Shown in pieces: positions 25,619 to 34,344 of a stretch of DNA of 64,000 nt. The notes beneath the pieces are model-generated. The model saw nothing but the letters and a program-made list of their open reading frames with translations. It was not told the origin of the DNA and ran no database searches. The DNA comes from Bacteroidales bacterium (GTDB lineage Bacteria; Bacteroidota; Bacteroidia; Bacteroidales; F082), in NCBI GenBank assembly GCA_021647205.1, contig JAKIVD010000006.1:1-64000 (forward strand). The letters are read 5' to 3'. Positions within the stretch are counted from its first letter, which is position 1. Each line of letters opens with the position of its first letter. Both the position numbers and the translations under genes were made by a program.

Positions 25619-26302
25619 ATGATTATTACCGAAGGTTTAACGAAAGTTTTTGAAGCCGAAGACGTTGAAACCGTTGCATTGAAGAGTATCAACCTCAAGG
25701 TTGAGCAGGGCGATTTTGTTGCGGTGATGGGCCCGTCGGGATGTGGTAAAACAACACTGCTCAATATTTTGGGCATGATTGATGATTCCGATTCCGGCCG
25801 GTATTATTTCCTTGGGAAGGAAGTTACGCGCCTGAGCGGGAAAGCCAAAACAGACCTCAGAAAAAACAATATCGGGTTTATTTTTCAAAACTTCAACCTG
25901 ATTGATGACCTGACAGTTTGGGAAAACATCGAACTCCCGCTGGTTTATCTCGGCTGGAAAAAGAAAGCACGGAGGCAACGGGTCAACCAATTGGTTGAAC
26001 AACTTCAAATAAGTCACCGGAAAAATCTTTTTCCTGTACAATTATCGGGTGGACAGCAACAAAGGGTGGCCGTTGCCCGGGCCATCGTTGCCCGGCCTGC
26101 ACTGCTGCTTGCCGACGAACCAACGGGCAACCTCGACTCAATGCACGGTGAAGAAGTGATGAACTTGTTGAACGATTTAAATAAAAACGGAACGACGATT
26201 GTCATGGTTACCCATTCACAAAGAGATGCTTCTTTCAGCCGCCGGATTGTTCACCTGTTCGACGGGCAAATTATTAATGAGAACATTAACAAACTGCTGT
26301 AA
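25619..26302 (+). CDS. ABC transporter ATP-binding subunit (MacB/LolD type)
   Basis: A 227-residue ATPase of the type-VII (MacB/LolD/FtsE-like) class, which drives mechanotransmission across the envelope rather than solute import. Walker A GPSGCGKTT (38-46), signature LSGGQQQR (142-149), Walker B ALLLADEP (161-168) and TGNLD following it are all intact; the switch histidine is in MVTHSQ. It pairs with the FtsX-like permease two genes downstream. Control by the divergent NtrC-type system through the sigma-54-like promoter is likely but inferred. Substrate unknown: peptides, lipoproteins or drugs are the usual options. Confidence 0.94.
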   Translation: MIITEGLTKVFEAEDVETVALKSINLKVEQGDFVAVMGPSGCGKTTLLNILGMIDDSDSGRYYFLGKEVTRLSGKAKTDLRKNNIGFIFQNFNLIDDLTVWENIELPLVYLGWKKKARRQRVNQLVEQLQISHRKNLFPVQLSGGQQQRVAVARAIVARPALLLADEPTGNLDSMHGEEVMNLLNDLNKNGTTIVMVTHSQRDASFSRRIVHLFDGQIINENINKLL

Positions 26303-26414
26303 AGCTGTATTTATAGACATGAAAACCATCTGCTTATCATTTTTTCAAAGATGCCATGATACCCCCGTTAACCAGGTTCGCACAAGAGAATGATTGTCTC
26401 AGGAAGATAAACGC

Positions 26415-26780
26415 ATGAAAAGGAAAATCAATAAAAAAAATGCCTGGATGTATGTTTTAAGCGCAATGGCGCTGTTTTACATGATAATGGGTGTTTTGAA
26501 AATTGCGGACACGGATTACCTGAGGGCGGCGATAAGCCTGGTTACCACAATTGTTTTTGCTTTTACGGCCATAAATATTGCCAAAGGAAAAATCAAATTT
26601 GACCAGCCCAACGACGGACTGAAATTCTTTTTCCCCATTGGGTTTGTTTTCAGTGTTGTGGGCGCTTGGGGAGTGATGAGTGCCGGGGTATGGGGGTTTG
26701 GTATCACTTTGTTTCTTATCGGAATGTTTTTCAGCCCCAAAAAGGAAGAGGAACTCAAAGAAAATGAAAATGCTGGGTAA
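26415..26780 (+). CDS. Small membrane protein inside the ABC operon
   Basis: A 121-residue protein with about four hydrophobic segments (starting WMYVLSAMALFYMIMGVLKI) and a charged C-terminal tail (PKKEEELKENENAG). I do not recognise a family. The ATG at 26415 is used because it has AGGA at a suitable distance; an alternative TTG lies 21 bp upstream. It sits between the ATPase and permease genes, and its end overlaps the permease start by 17 bp, so translation is probably coupled. It may be an accessory subunit of the exporter. Confidence 0.7.
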   Translation: MKRKINKKNAWMYVLSAMALFYMIMGVLKIADTDYLRAAISLVTTIVFAFTAINIAKGKIKFDQPNDGLKFFFPIGFVFSVVGAWGVMSAGVWGFGITLFLIGMFFSPKKEEELKENENAG

Positions 26781-29220
26781 TTTTTTAATATCAGGTTTTC
26801 GGATTCTGCTCAGGCAGCGGAGCTACACTTTCCTGAATATTATCGGGTTGTCGCTGGGCATTGCCGTTTTCATATTTATTTTCCTGTACATCCAAAGCGA
26901 AATCCGTTACGACAGGCACTGGACAGATGAAAACAGGATTTATCGGGTTTCAACAGAATTTAGCCTGGACGGCAGAATAGAAAAACTGGCCATGACACCT
27001 TTTCGGCTGGCCGAAGATCTTCGCAGCGAATTTCCCGGAATTCCCGCTTCGACCAGTATCTTGTTCACCGACCCTTCTGATGTGAATGATGTGTACTCGC
27101 TGATTTATGAAGACGAAGTATTTGAAGTGCCCGATGTTACCATTGGCGACAGCATGTTGTTCCGGATTTTTGATTACGATTTCATCGAAGGTAATCCTGA
27201 AACTGCCTTGATTGAACCGCAAAGCATGGTCATTTCGTTGGCGGTTGCCCGGAAAATTTTCGGGAACAAAGCGGCATTGGGAAAGAAAGTAAAAACCCTC
27301 ATCAGGGAGTACACCATCACGGGGGTTTTTGATAAACAGCAAAGCCCCTCCCACCTAGTTTTCGACGCAGTGGTCTCGGTGAGCACGCTGCCCGAAAACG
27401 AATTGTCAAGCCACCGGGCCGACTGGTTTCGCCTGGTCTGGTACACTTATTTTAAGGTTGCCGACACGGTGGATCCTTCCCGGCTCGAAAGCCGGATTAA
27501 CCAGTTTACCGATGAAAAAATCAGCACTTTTATCCGCGAGCGGGATTTGCAGGTCCAGGGGTATACACATTACAATATTGAGCCCATCACCGAGGTGCAT
27601 TTTAACACGGCCCTGAACTACGACAGCCCTACAAATATTGACAAGGGCTACCTTTATATTTTTGGGATTATTGCTGTGTTCATCCTGCTTACTGCCTCCA
27701 TCAATTACATCAATCTGGCCACAGCCCGTTCGTTAAAACGGGCCAGGGAAATAGGTGTGCGAAAAGTTTTGGGGGCCTTCAAAAAGCAACTGATGCTGCA
27801 ATACATGAGCGAATCTTTCATCCTGACTTTCATTGCGTTTATTTTTGCTTTGTCGCTGGTGGAGCTGCTCATGCCACAATTTAACACGCTGGTCGGGAAA
27901 AACCTTACGCTGGTGGGCAGCCTGTTTTCGAGTGACGGCCTTTTTTTTGGTGTTCTGCTCATCCTGCTGATTTTTTTGCTGTCCCTTATCAGCGGCAGCT
28001 TTCCGGCATTTATCCTCACAGCATTGCGGCCTGTAAACGTATTGAAAGGCAGTAACGAGATTGTTGGAAAATCGGGGAAACAGCATTTTTCGGCGGCAAG
28101 GCTGAGAAAGCTTTTGGTGAGCATCCAGTTTTTTGTGTCGTTTGGGATGATTGTCGCCACGCTGATTATTTACCAGCAAATGCACTTTCTCAGGGGCCAT
28201 TACCTGGGTTTTGAGCAGGAAGGTGTCGTTGTGATTAATGTCCCACAGGATACGACCTACTGGCGCAGGGCCCCTGAGTTTATTGATGCCTTGCAAAAAA
28301 ATGAATGGGTGCAGGCTGTTTCGGCACCCTCGGACCTGCCGGGTTACACCCATGGAAAGCGTGTTTTTTACGTTGGCGACACGAATACGGCTGTCCTTAA
28401 AACACTGAGCACTTTTGCCGTTGACTATGACTTTTTTAAACTATTGGATATTCCAGTACTTGAAGGCCGGTGTTTTTCACGTGATTTCCATGACGATACT
28501 GCTTTACGCCTTATACTTAACGAAGCTGCCGTTGATTACCTCCGGCTGGATACTGCAGTCGGTACCATGTTTACCCTGCCACAAAGTGCCAGTGGCGAGG
28601 TGGTTGGTGTTGTAAAAGATTTCAATTATTCATCGCTGCACGAAAAAGTGGAACCGCTGGTGATTTTCCTCAAGCCAAAATGGAGCAGGTACATTCTGGT
28701 AAAAATTGATGAGGGGAATAAGAATGCGGCCATTGGACAGGTTGCAGAAACATGGCAAAACTTCAACGAGGGGCATTTTATGCATTACACCTTTCTCGAC
28801 CAAAAACTGGAAAGCCTGTACAGCGGCGATTTAAAAATGCTTTCCCTGTTTTTTTATTTTTCCGCTTTTGTGATTTTTATTTCGGGGCTGGGTTTGTATG
28901 GCCTGTCATCCTTCCTCATTGAACAGCGCTCGAAAGAAATTGGTATCAGAAAAGTACTGGGTGGTTCCGAGCGGCAAATTACTTTTATGCTGGCACGCAA
29001 CTATTTAAAACTGGTACTGCTCTCGGCAGTGTTGGCTTCGCCGCTGGTGTATTACTTAATGAGCAGGTGGATGGATACTTTTGCTTACCGCATTGCGATC
29101 AACGGCTGGGATTTTGCCCTCGGTATTTTGCTGACACTTTCCATTGCCCTTGCCACAGTACTTATCCGCTCTTTTAAAATTGTGCGGCAAAGCCCCTCCT
29201 TGTCGCTGAGGTATCAATGA
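26764..29220 (+). CDS. FtsX/MacB-type ABC permease
   Basis: An 818-residue permease with the double-length Bacteroidetes layout: helix 1 (RSYTFLNIIGLSLGIAVFIFIFLYI), a MacB-type periplasmic domain, three helices with the typical KRAREIGVRKVLGAFKKQL loop, then a second copy of the unit with helices, periplasmic domain and a final EIGIRKVLGGSERQI loop near the C-terminus. Such proteins work with the MacB/LolD-type ATPase. The start is the ATG at 26764, which overlaps the preceding gene by 17 bp; the longer frame upstream runs through that gene. Substrate cannot be told. Confidence 0.92.
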   Translation: MKMLGNFLISGFRILLRQRSYTFLNIIGLSLGIAVFIFIFLYIQSEIRYDRHWTDENRIYRVSTEFSLDGRIEKLAMTPFRLAEDLRSEFPGIPASTSILFTDPSDVNDVYSLIYEDEVFEVPDVTIGDSMLFRIFDYDFIEGNPETALIEPQSMVISLAVARKIFGNKAALGKKVKTLIREYTITGVFDKQQSPSHLVFDAVVSVSTLPENELSSHRADWFRLVWYTYFKVADTVDPSRLESRINQFTDEKISTFIRERDLQVQGYTHYNIEPITEVHFNTALNYDSPTNIDKGYLYIFGIIAVFILLTASINYINLATARSLKRAREIGVRKVLGAFKKQLMLQYMSESFILTFIAFIFALSLVELLMPQFNTLVGKNLTLVGSLFSSDGLFFGVLLILLIFLLSLISGSFPAFILTALRPVNVLKGSNEIVGKSGKQHFSAARLRKLLVSIQFFVSFGMIVATLIIYQQMHFLRGHYLGFEQEGVVVINVPQDTTYWRRAPEFIDALQKNEWVQAVSAPSDLPGYTHGKRVFYVGDTNTAVLKTLSTFAVDYDFFKLLDIPVLEGRCFSRDFHDDTALRLILNEAAVDYLRLDTAVGTMFTLPQSASGEVVGVVKDFNYSSLHEKVEPLVIFLKPKWSRYILVKIDEGNKNAAIGQVAETWQNFNEGHFMHYTFLDQKLESLYSGDLKMLSLFFYFSAFVIFISGLGLYGLSSFLIEQRSKEIGIRKVLGGSERQITFMLARNYLKLVLLSAVLASPLVYYLMSRWMDTFAYRIAINGWDFALGILLTLSIALATVLIRSFKIVRQSPSLSLRYQ

Positions 29221-29248
29221 CCCCCGCCCCGTTTAACTCGAGGCGCTT

Positions 29249-29313
29249 TCAGGCAGGCCTGCCCCCACCCAACTCCTCCGGCTTTCCAAACAAAGGCTTC
29301 AAGGCCTGCCTGA
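29249..29313. repeat. Long-loop inverted repeat between convergent genes
   Basis: Twelve-base arms TCAGGCAGGCCT (29249-29260) and AGGCCTGCCTGA (29302-29313) enclose a 41-nt C-rich loop. The repeat lies between the permease gene and the convergent LytTR regulator gene, so it may act as a shared terminator. There is no U-tract. Confidence 0.6.
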
Positions 29314-29341
29314 GTAGGACGCCGGAAGGCCTGGCATTCTT

Positions 29342-30094
29342 TTAAAATCCCAATTGCTGTTTCAGTTCTCCGATGCGTGATTTGGAAACATTGACTTTGC
29401 TGCCGTCGTTGAGCACAATGACATGGCTTTCTTTGCCGTATTTTTCAATTTTTTTAATATAATTGACATTGATGATGTGAGAACGGTGAACGCGGACAAA
29501 CAGTTTTTCGGGTAAGTTCCCCTCCAGGAAGTTCATCGTTTCTTTCTTCAAATACTTTTTTGTAGCAGTGATAAACTCAACATAGTCATCCTGTGCCTCA
29601 ATGCGGATAATTTCGTCCACGGGCACCACATCGATTTTGGTTCCAGTTTTTACAAAAACCCGTTCGATGGTTCCGGTGTCTTTCTTCGCTTTTTCGGCCA
29701 ACCTGCGGATGTTCCCGCCACTTTTCGTCTTTTGCTTCAAGCGGGCAAAAACTTTTTCCAGGGCTTGGTCGAAGCGGGCTTTGGAAAAAGGCTTCATCAG
29801 GTAGTCAACAGCACTCAGTTCAAAAGCTTTGATGGCGTATTGGTCGTAAGCCGTAGTAAAAATTATTTCAGGAATTTCATCAAGCAATTCCAGCAATTCA
29901 AAACCGGTGAGCTTGGGCATTTGAATGTCGAGCAAAACCAGGTCGGGCTTGGTTTCGTTGATGGCCTTCACCCCGCAAAAACCGTTGTCGCATTCGGCAA
30001 TCAGTTCAATATTTTCATGTGATTTCAGGTAAGCCTTCACCAGTTCGCGTGCCGGTGCTTCGTCTTCAACAATAATGGTCCGGAGTTTATTCAT
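29342..30094 (-). CDS. LytTR-family response regulator
   Basis: A 250-residue regulator with a receiver domain (1-120; Asp56 phosphorylated, DE at 11-12, Lys about 102) and a C-terminal LytTR DNA-binding domain (about 145-250; VKTGTKIDVVPVDEIIRIEA and FVRVHRSHIINVNYIKKIE). LytTR proteins bind pairs of direct repeats. Here it lies at the end of an operon with a LiaF-like membrane protein and a LytS-type kinase, and the operon promoter carries two 13-bp direct repeats 21 bp apart that are good candidates for its own site. Confidence 0.94.
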   Translation of the reverse strand: MNKLRTIIVEDEAPARELVKAYLKSHENIELIAECDNGFCGVKAINETKPDLVLLDIQMPKLTGFELLELLDEIPEIIFTTAYDQYAIKAFELSAVDYLMKPFSKARFDQALEKVFARLKQKTKSGGNIRRLAEKAKKDTGTIERVFVKTGTKIDVVPVDEIIRIEAQDDYVEFITATKKYLKKETMNFLEGNLPEKLFVRVHRSHIINVNYIKKIEKYGKESHVIVLNDGSKVNVSKSRIGELKQQLGF

Positions 30095-30177
30095 GCTTAG
30101 GTTGAATTATGGTTTGACGATTTGATTGTTAGATGGCCTGATTGTTAAGTTGTTATCCATTAATCTTGCAATATTGT

Positions 30178-31227
30178 TTAATTTTTTGGTATTCTCAATG
30201 TAGCCTTAAAAACCATTTTTTCGGCCTGAATTTCCAACAAATCCTGCCGTTGGTAAATCAGTTGCAGCCGTTTCCGGATATTCTCCAGGCCAATGCCCTG
30301 CCCTTTTTTCTTTACGGCTTCCGGGTCGTAATCGTTGCAGACTTCCAGTACGATGAAACCGTTTTGTTCTTTACACTTCAGTTCCACCAACACTTCTTCG
30401 GTACTGTTGTACACCCCGTGTTTAATGGCATTTTCAAGCAAAGGTTGCAATATCATATTGGGAATTTCAACTGACAGGCAGCCTTCTTCAATACTGGAAA
30501 CAAAGTTCAGCCGTTTGCCAAAACGTATTTTTTCGATGGCGAGGTAACGTTCCATATTGCTGAATTCCTGCTCGAGGCTTGTTTTTTCATTTTTATCATG
30601 GCTTAAAGAATAACGCAAAAAGTCTGACAACTGGATGACCATTTCCTGTGCTTTATCGGGCTTCGTCATTGTCAGCGAGCTGATGGAATTCAGGCTGTTA
30701 AATAAAAAGTGCGGGTTGATTTGGGATTTAAGGGCATTCAGTTCTGCTTCTTTCACAAGGTTTTGCAGTTCAGACTCCACTTTGAGTTTTTCCTGCAAAT
30801 CTTCGTAATAAAGAATAATGTAGTAAAACAAAATAAAAAACAAATAGTAAAACATCCCGGTTACCACACGCCAGGGCAGGCTGTCGTTCAAAAACTGAAG
30901 GTACGAAGTGTTGTCGCCAAATAAATTTGCGAGAAAAAAATAGGAAGCCGTAATCCAAAGTGCAATAATAATGAGGGCGATGACCAGGTGGTTGACAATC
31001 AGGTCGAAAGCACTTGGCGTTTCGCGCAGGTTAAAGCGGATGACGTACCAGAGGTTAAAACCAACCAGGGCAATAATAAAATTGAACACAGCCGAATCGG
31101 CCAGGCTGAGCACACTTTCGATTCCATAAAAGAAATTGAGGATGAATGTATGAATGGCAAAAATAACCAGCCACACAATCAGAAAAGTAACGAGGTAGTT
31201 CCTGTTTTTAGTAATCGGGTTCAGCAT
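30178..31227 (-). CDS. LytS-type sensor histidine kinase
   Basis: A 349-residue kinase. Four membrane helices occupy about residues 10-140, with little periplasmic sequence, followed by a coiled linker and a His_kinase domain with SQINPHFLFNSLNSIS (phosphoacceptor His173), then a HATPase with PNMILQPLLENAIKHG and GQGIGLENIRKRL. It should phosphorylate the LytTR regulator encoded 83 bp downstream. The gene upstream encodes a LiaF-like protein; in Firmicutes LiaF restrains the LiaS kinase, so the LiaF-like protein may similarly inhibit this kinase under normal conditions (inference). Confidence 0.93.
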   Translation of the reverse strand: MLNPITKNRNYLVTFLIVWLVIFAIHTFILNFFYGIESVLSLADSAVFNFIIALVGFNLWYVIRFNLRETPSAFDLIVNHLVIALIIIALWITASYFFLANLFGDNTSYLQFLNDSLPWRVVTGMFYYLFFILFYYIILYYEDLQEKLKVESELQNLVKEAELNALKSQINPHFLFNSLNSISSLTMTKPDKAQEMVIQLSDFLRYSLSHDKNEKTSLEQEFSNMERYLAIEKIRFGKRLNFVSSIEEGCLSVEIPNMILQPLLENAIKHGVYNSTEEVLVELKCKEQNGFIVLEVCNDYDPEAVKKKGQGIGLENIRKRLQLIYQRQDLLEIQAEKMVFKATLRIPKN

Positions 31228-31278
31228 GTTTCCCTGTTGTTTTTGATAATTTTATCACAGTATTGTCAGGTGTTCCCA

Positions 31279-31992
31279 CTAATAACTTTTGATTTCCATG
31301 CCCCCGAACAGTACAACACCTTTAATGAGCAGGACCTTTTTTACTTCACTTTTTAAGGACTTAGCCTGGCGCTTGTCGCCAAAGCCACCAAAAAGGGAGA
31401 GCACATCAGATTTCACATCCCAGTCTTCGGGAACGATCAGTTTTGTACCCCCAAACATGGTAAACACATCAATCACGCAGCCCTCGGGCGAAATTTCCGC
31501 ATTTTTCAAATCAAACTCGGAGCCCCCGAATATGGCTGTGATGTTGCCGCCCTTGAAGTTATGCGAGTCTATCCGGCGAATGCCCCCGCCCAGTATAGAA
31601 ATGTCGTCAAGATAATCGGTGTTGAGGCTGCCATCCGCACTGCGTAAAGGTTGCCCGGCCTGCTCGCGCCGCCCCCTGCGGGTGATGACAACAATTCCAA
31701 TAGTAATGAGTATCAGTGGAAGAAAAACTTTCCCGAAACTCACATAAAGCCCGGCAAAATCCAGTACCCAAAAGGCAGTACCAACGCCAATTAACAGCAG
31801 TCCTATCTTGTTGTTTTCACGTCTGTTGATGAGCACAAGCCCGATGACGATGAGCAGGGTTTTCCATGAAAATATGTAGTAACTGACCGAAAAACCAATG
31901 ATATCGAAGGTGTTGAGCAGCAGCAGGCCGCCAAAAACAATAAGGATAAGACCAGTGATGTTTCTTTTATCCAGTGATTTATTTTCTGCCAT
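31279..31992 (-). CDS. LiaF-like membrane protein
   Basis: A 237-residue protein with an N-terminal DUF5668-type region of about four membrane helices (ITGLILIVFGGLLLLNTF and onward, 12-108) and a C-terminal LiaF-like beta-helical domain (about 130-237) with repeated FGG turns: AIFGGSEFDL, TMFGGTKLIVP, SLFGGFGDKR and VLFGGMEIKSY. The LiaF family relays or blocks cell-wall stress signals to a two-component system. It is first in the operon with the LytS-type kinase and LytTR regulator, under the promoter at 32025-32096. Confidence 0.85.
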   Translation of the reverse strand: MAENKSLDKRNITGLILIVFGGLLLLNTFDIIGFSVSYYIFSWKTLLIVIGLVLINRRENNKIGLLLIGVGTAFWVLDFAGLYVSFGKVFLPLILITIGIVVITRRGRREQAGQPLRSADGSLNTDYLDDISILGGGIRRIDSHNFKGGNITAIFGGSEFDLKNAEISPEGCVIDVFTMFGGTKLIVPEDWDVKSDVLSLFGGFGDKRQAKSLKSEVKKVLLIKGVVLFGGMEIKSY

Positions 31993-32024
31993 TATTCAAA
32001 GTATTTACACTATTAATCAGGCGG

Positions 32025-32096
32025 CAAAAGTACGGGCTAAAGGAACGAATGCAAACAGAAAATCGGTGAAAGGGGGAATTCTGTCGGTGAAAGGGG
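32025..32096 (-). promoter_or_regulatory. LiaF-LytS-LytR promoter with direct repeats 21 bp apart
   Basis: On the minus strand, TTTG (32052-32055) is followed after exactly 19 nt by TACTTTTG (32025-32032), an ideal Bacteroidetes -33/-7 pair. The start near 32021 gives a 29-nt leader. Immediately upstream of the -33 element lie two 13-bp direct repeats, read on the plus strand as TCGGTGAAAGGGG at 32063-32075 and 32084-32096. Their 21-bp period, two helical turns, is the hallmark of a LytTR dimer site placed to activate transcription. The rest of 31993-32255 shows nothing else. Confidence 0.7.
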
Positions 32097-32255
32097 AAAT
32101 GAAGCTGGTTGGTTGAAACAAAGCTCAAATCCGCATTTTTAAGTTTATGCGAGAATGAAACATTCGGCATCAGAAACTTCAAGCAAAGCATTTGCTTCCA
32201 AAAGCAGTTTGGTAATAAAAACCACGCAGGCACATCAACATAAAATATAGCCGAC

Positions 32256-32705
32256 TTAAAACGGCAGATCGTCTTCCGGTTCAGCCTTTTCAGGCGAAGT
32301 TTCGGGCTTTGCTGCCGGGGGAGGGGCATCCGGTGCCGCAGGTTTTTGGCCGCCGCCCGGGTAGTTTCCTTCCGACGGCTGGTATTTTGAAAGCATGTTG
32401 AAGCGCTCTGCAACAATTTCGGTGAGGTAGCGGTTGTTGCCTTCTTTGTCAGTGTACTTCCTGGTTTTTATTTTCCCTTCCACGTATATCAGGTCGCCTT
32501 TGGCCAGGTTGCGCTCGGCGAGGTAGCGGTAACCGACAATATTGTGCCAGTCGGTAATGTCTTTCCACTCACCCGTTGATTTGTCGCGGTACGATTCTGT
32601 TGTTGCCAGCGAAAAACTGATTTTTTTTGTACCGTCTTCAAAACTGTAGGTTTCGGGCTCTTTGCCAATTCTTCCCACTAAAATAACTCTGTTTAATCCA
32701 GCCAT
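32256..32705 (-). CDS. ssb: Single-stranded DNA-binding protein
   Basis: A 149-residue SSB that coats single-stranded DNA in replication, recombination and repair. The OB fold covers about 1-105 (MAGLNRVILVGRIGKEPE; WHNIVGYRYLAERNLAKGDLIYVEGKIKTRKY). A Gly/Pro/Ala-rich linker leads to the acidic tip EDDLPF, which binds partner proteins. It lies 6 bp after mutY on the same strand, so the two are probably co-transcribed. The linker is short, which gives a compact protein compared with E. coli SSB (178). Confidence 0.95.
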   Translation of the reverse strand: MAGLNRVILVGRIGKEPETYSFEDGTKKISFSLATTESYRDKSTGEWKDITDWHNIVGYRYLAERNLAKGDLIYVEGKIKTRKYTDKEGNNRYLTEIVAERFNMLSKYQPSEGNYPGGGQKPAAPDAPPPAAKPETSPEKAEPEDDLPF

Positions 32706-32711
32706 CTTTAT

Positions 32712-33791
32712 TTATTTTAAAATTTTCTGATCCTGCAAATACCGTTCAAGCAGGCGGGGAACAGGATAGGTAATCAATTTGTTTTCATCAACCAAAAATA
32801 CAGAATTATCTGATAGTTGTCCGGTATTTTTATTCACAATTAAATGGATAAAAACGGCATGGATTTTCTGGTGTGTGAGCTGGTGCCGGTATTCGTTTGA
32901 AACGGATTTTATGTTAAAGTTTGTTTGCCCGATCAGGTGTTCAAATACAGGGTTTTTCAAAACCTCAGCAGGGTTTTCCCGTTTGTTGCATTCCAGCAAT
33001 GGAAAATCATAAAGGTTTTTCCAGATGTCTTTTTTATCTCTTTGTTTCAGAAAAAAAGCGTTGGATTTATTTCCGGGGACTTCTACCAACAAATAATAGA
33101 AATAGCGTTTTCTGACACCGGGCTTTTTCTTTTTTACCGGAAATCGGGCCACTTCACCCAAGCGGCCGGCCGTGCATTCGCTCAAGAAAATACAATGTAA
33201 ACAATCGGGGTTCACTGGTTTGCAGTGCAGTGCCCCAAATTCCATCATGGCCTGGTTGAAGGCAGCGGGCGGGTTGCCCTGCAGTAAATTCCCGGCCAGC
33301 GTTTCAAACTCCTTTTTTGCCCGGCCAGTGTTTATCGGGGTCTCAATACCAAATAACCGCGACAAGACCCGGTAAACATTTCCATCGACCACCGGTTTTG
33401 GATAACCAAAAGCAATGGAGGCAATGGCCGCCGAGGTATAAGGGCCGATACCTTGTATTCGGATTAAAGCTTCCGGTGTTTCGGGAAAAAGCCCCTTGTA
33501 TTGCCTGACAATAGTTTGGGCGGCGGCCATCAAATTGTCGGCCCTGTTGTAATAGCCCAGGCCCTGCCACATTTTATAAACCTCTGTTTGGGACGCCTCT
33601 GCCAACGAATAAATATCAGGAAAACGGCGGATGAATTTCAGGTAGTAACCCAATCCCTGCTCAACCCGGGTTTGCTGTAAAATGATTTCGGACAGCCATA
33701 TTTTATACGGGTTTGTGCTGTTTCGCCAGGGCAGCTCACGCTTATTTTTGTCGTACCATTTTACAATCCGCGGTCCAAAGTCTTTCAGCAT
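32712..33791 (-). CDS. mutY: A/G-specific adenine glycosylase
   Basis: MutY removes adenine mispaired with 8-oxoguanine. The 359-residue protein has Glu35 (SEIILQQT) and Asp136 (VDGNVYRV) as catalytic residues, the helix-hairpin-helix IQGIGPYTSAA (112-122), and an iron-sulfur cluster loop Cys190-X6-Cys197-X2-Cys200-X5-Cys206. The C-terminal NUDIX-like domain that checks 8-oxoG is about 235-359. The start at MLKDFGPRIV is preferred to the one 48 bp earlier, which adds a non-conserved aromatic stretch. Divergent from the HU gene; ssb follows. Confidence 0.95.
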   Translation of the reverse strand: MLKDFGPRIVKWYDKNKRELPWRNSTNPYKIWLSEIILQQTRVEQGLGYYLKFIRRFPDIYSLAEASQTEVYKMWQGLGYYNRADNLMAAAQTIVRQYKGLFPETPEALIRIQGIGPYTSAAIASIAFGYPKPVVDGNVYRVLSRLFGIETPINTGRAKKEFETLAGNLLQGNPPAAFNQAMMEFGALHCKPVNPDCLHCIFLSECTAGRLGEVARFPVKKKKPGVRKRYFYYLLVEVPGNKSNAFFLKQRDKKDIWKNLYDFPLLECNKRENPAEVLKNPVFEHLIGQTNFNIKSVSNEYRHQLTHQKIHAVFIHLIVNKNTGQLSDNSVFLVDENKLITYPVPRLLERYLQDQKILK

Positions 33792-33846
33792 GCGCCGAAA
33801 ATACTTAAAAAAGAAGTGTTTAGAATAAAAAAAATGCAATAATAAG

Positions 33847-33875
33847 TTGTTGTTTGTGAAAAAGTTTTATTTTTG
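33847..33875 (+). promoter_or_regulatory. HU gene promoter
   Basis: TTG (33847-33849), 18 nt, then TATTTTTG (33868-33875): a good -33/-7 pair. The start near 33879 gives a leader of about 45 nt before the HU ATG at 33924. It lies in the short divergent gap with mutY. Confidence 0.6.
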
Positions 33876-33923
33876 CCACCCAAAATAAAAATCTAATTAT
33901 TAATTATTTAAAAGAATAGAGAC

Positions 33924-34208
33924 ATGACAAAAGCAGAAATTGTAACAGAAATTGCCAACAAAACCGGCATTGAAAAAGTAGCAGTACAGCAGGTTGTTGA
34001 ATCATTTATGGAAACCGTAAAAGATACAATGATGAGTGGCGAAAATGTTTACTTAAGAGGATTTGGTAGTTTTATTATTAAGAGAAGGGCTGAAAAAACC
34101 GGACGTAACATTTCAAAAAACACAACCATCATCATCCCTGCACACAATATACCTGCTTTTAAGCCTGCCAAAACTTTTGTAAACGAAGTTAAGTCTAAAG
34201 TAAAATAG
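33924..34208 (+). CDS. HU-family nucleoid protein
   Basis: A 94-residue HU/IHF-type protein that bends DNA and compacts the nucleoid. It starts MTKAEIVTEIANKTG and has the beta-arm signature GFGSFIIKRRAEKTGRNISKNTTIIIPAHNIPAFKPA (about 46-82), with the conserved Pro in IPAHN and FKPAKTF. It precedes a 29-residue ribosomal-type protein and RNase G in an order that I recall as widespread in Bacteroidetes. HU is strongly expressed, fitting its good promoter. Confidence 0.95.
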   Translation: MTKAEIVTEIANKTGIEKVAVQQVVESFMETVKDTMMSGENVYLRGFGSFIIKRRAEKTGRNISKNTTIIIPAHNIPAFKPAKTFVNEVKSKVK

Positions 34209-34232
34209 TAATCACATTTAATACTGGTAATT

Positions 34233-34322
34233 ATGCCAAACGGAAAAAAAAGGAAAAGGCACAAGATGGCAACCCACAAACGTAAGAAGCGTTTGCGGAA
34301 GAACAGGCATAAGAAGAAATAA
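34233..34322 (+). CDS. 29-residue mS38/bS22-like (AURKAIP1/COX24) small ribosomal protein
   Basis: A very small, highly basic protein: KKRKRHKMATHKRKKRLRKN makes up most of it and 18 of its 29 residues are Lys, Arg or His. This KRKRHKM-X-HKRKKRLRKNR pattern matches the AURKAIP1/COX24 (DUF1713) domain, known in mitochondrial ribosomes as mS38 and in some bacteria as bS22, on the 30S subunit body. It lies 24 bp after the HU gene and is followed by a terminator at 34345. The frame was read directly (ATG 34233, TAA 34320). Placement on the Bacteroidetes ribosome is inferred from the motif. Confidence 0.8.
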   Translation: MPNGKKRKRHKMATHKRKKRLRKNRHKKK

Positions 34323-34344
34323 TACCTTTTCTTATTGCAACGGG

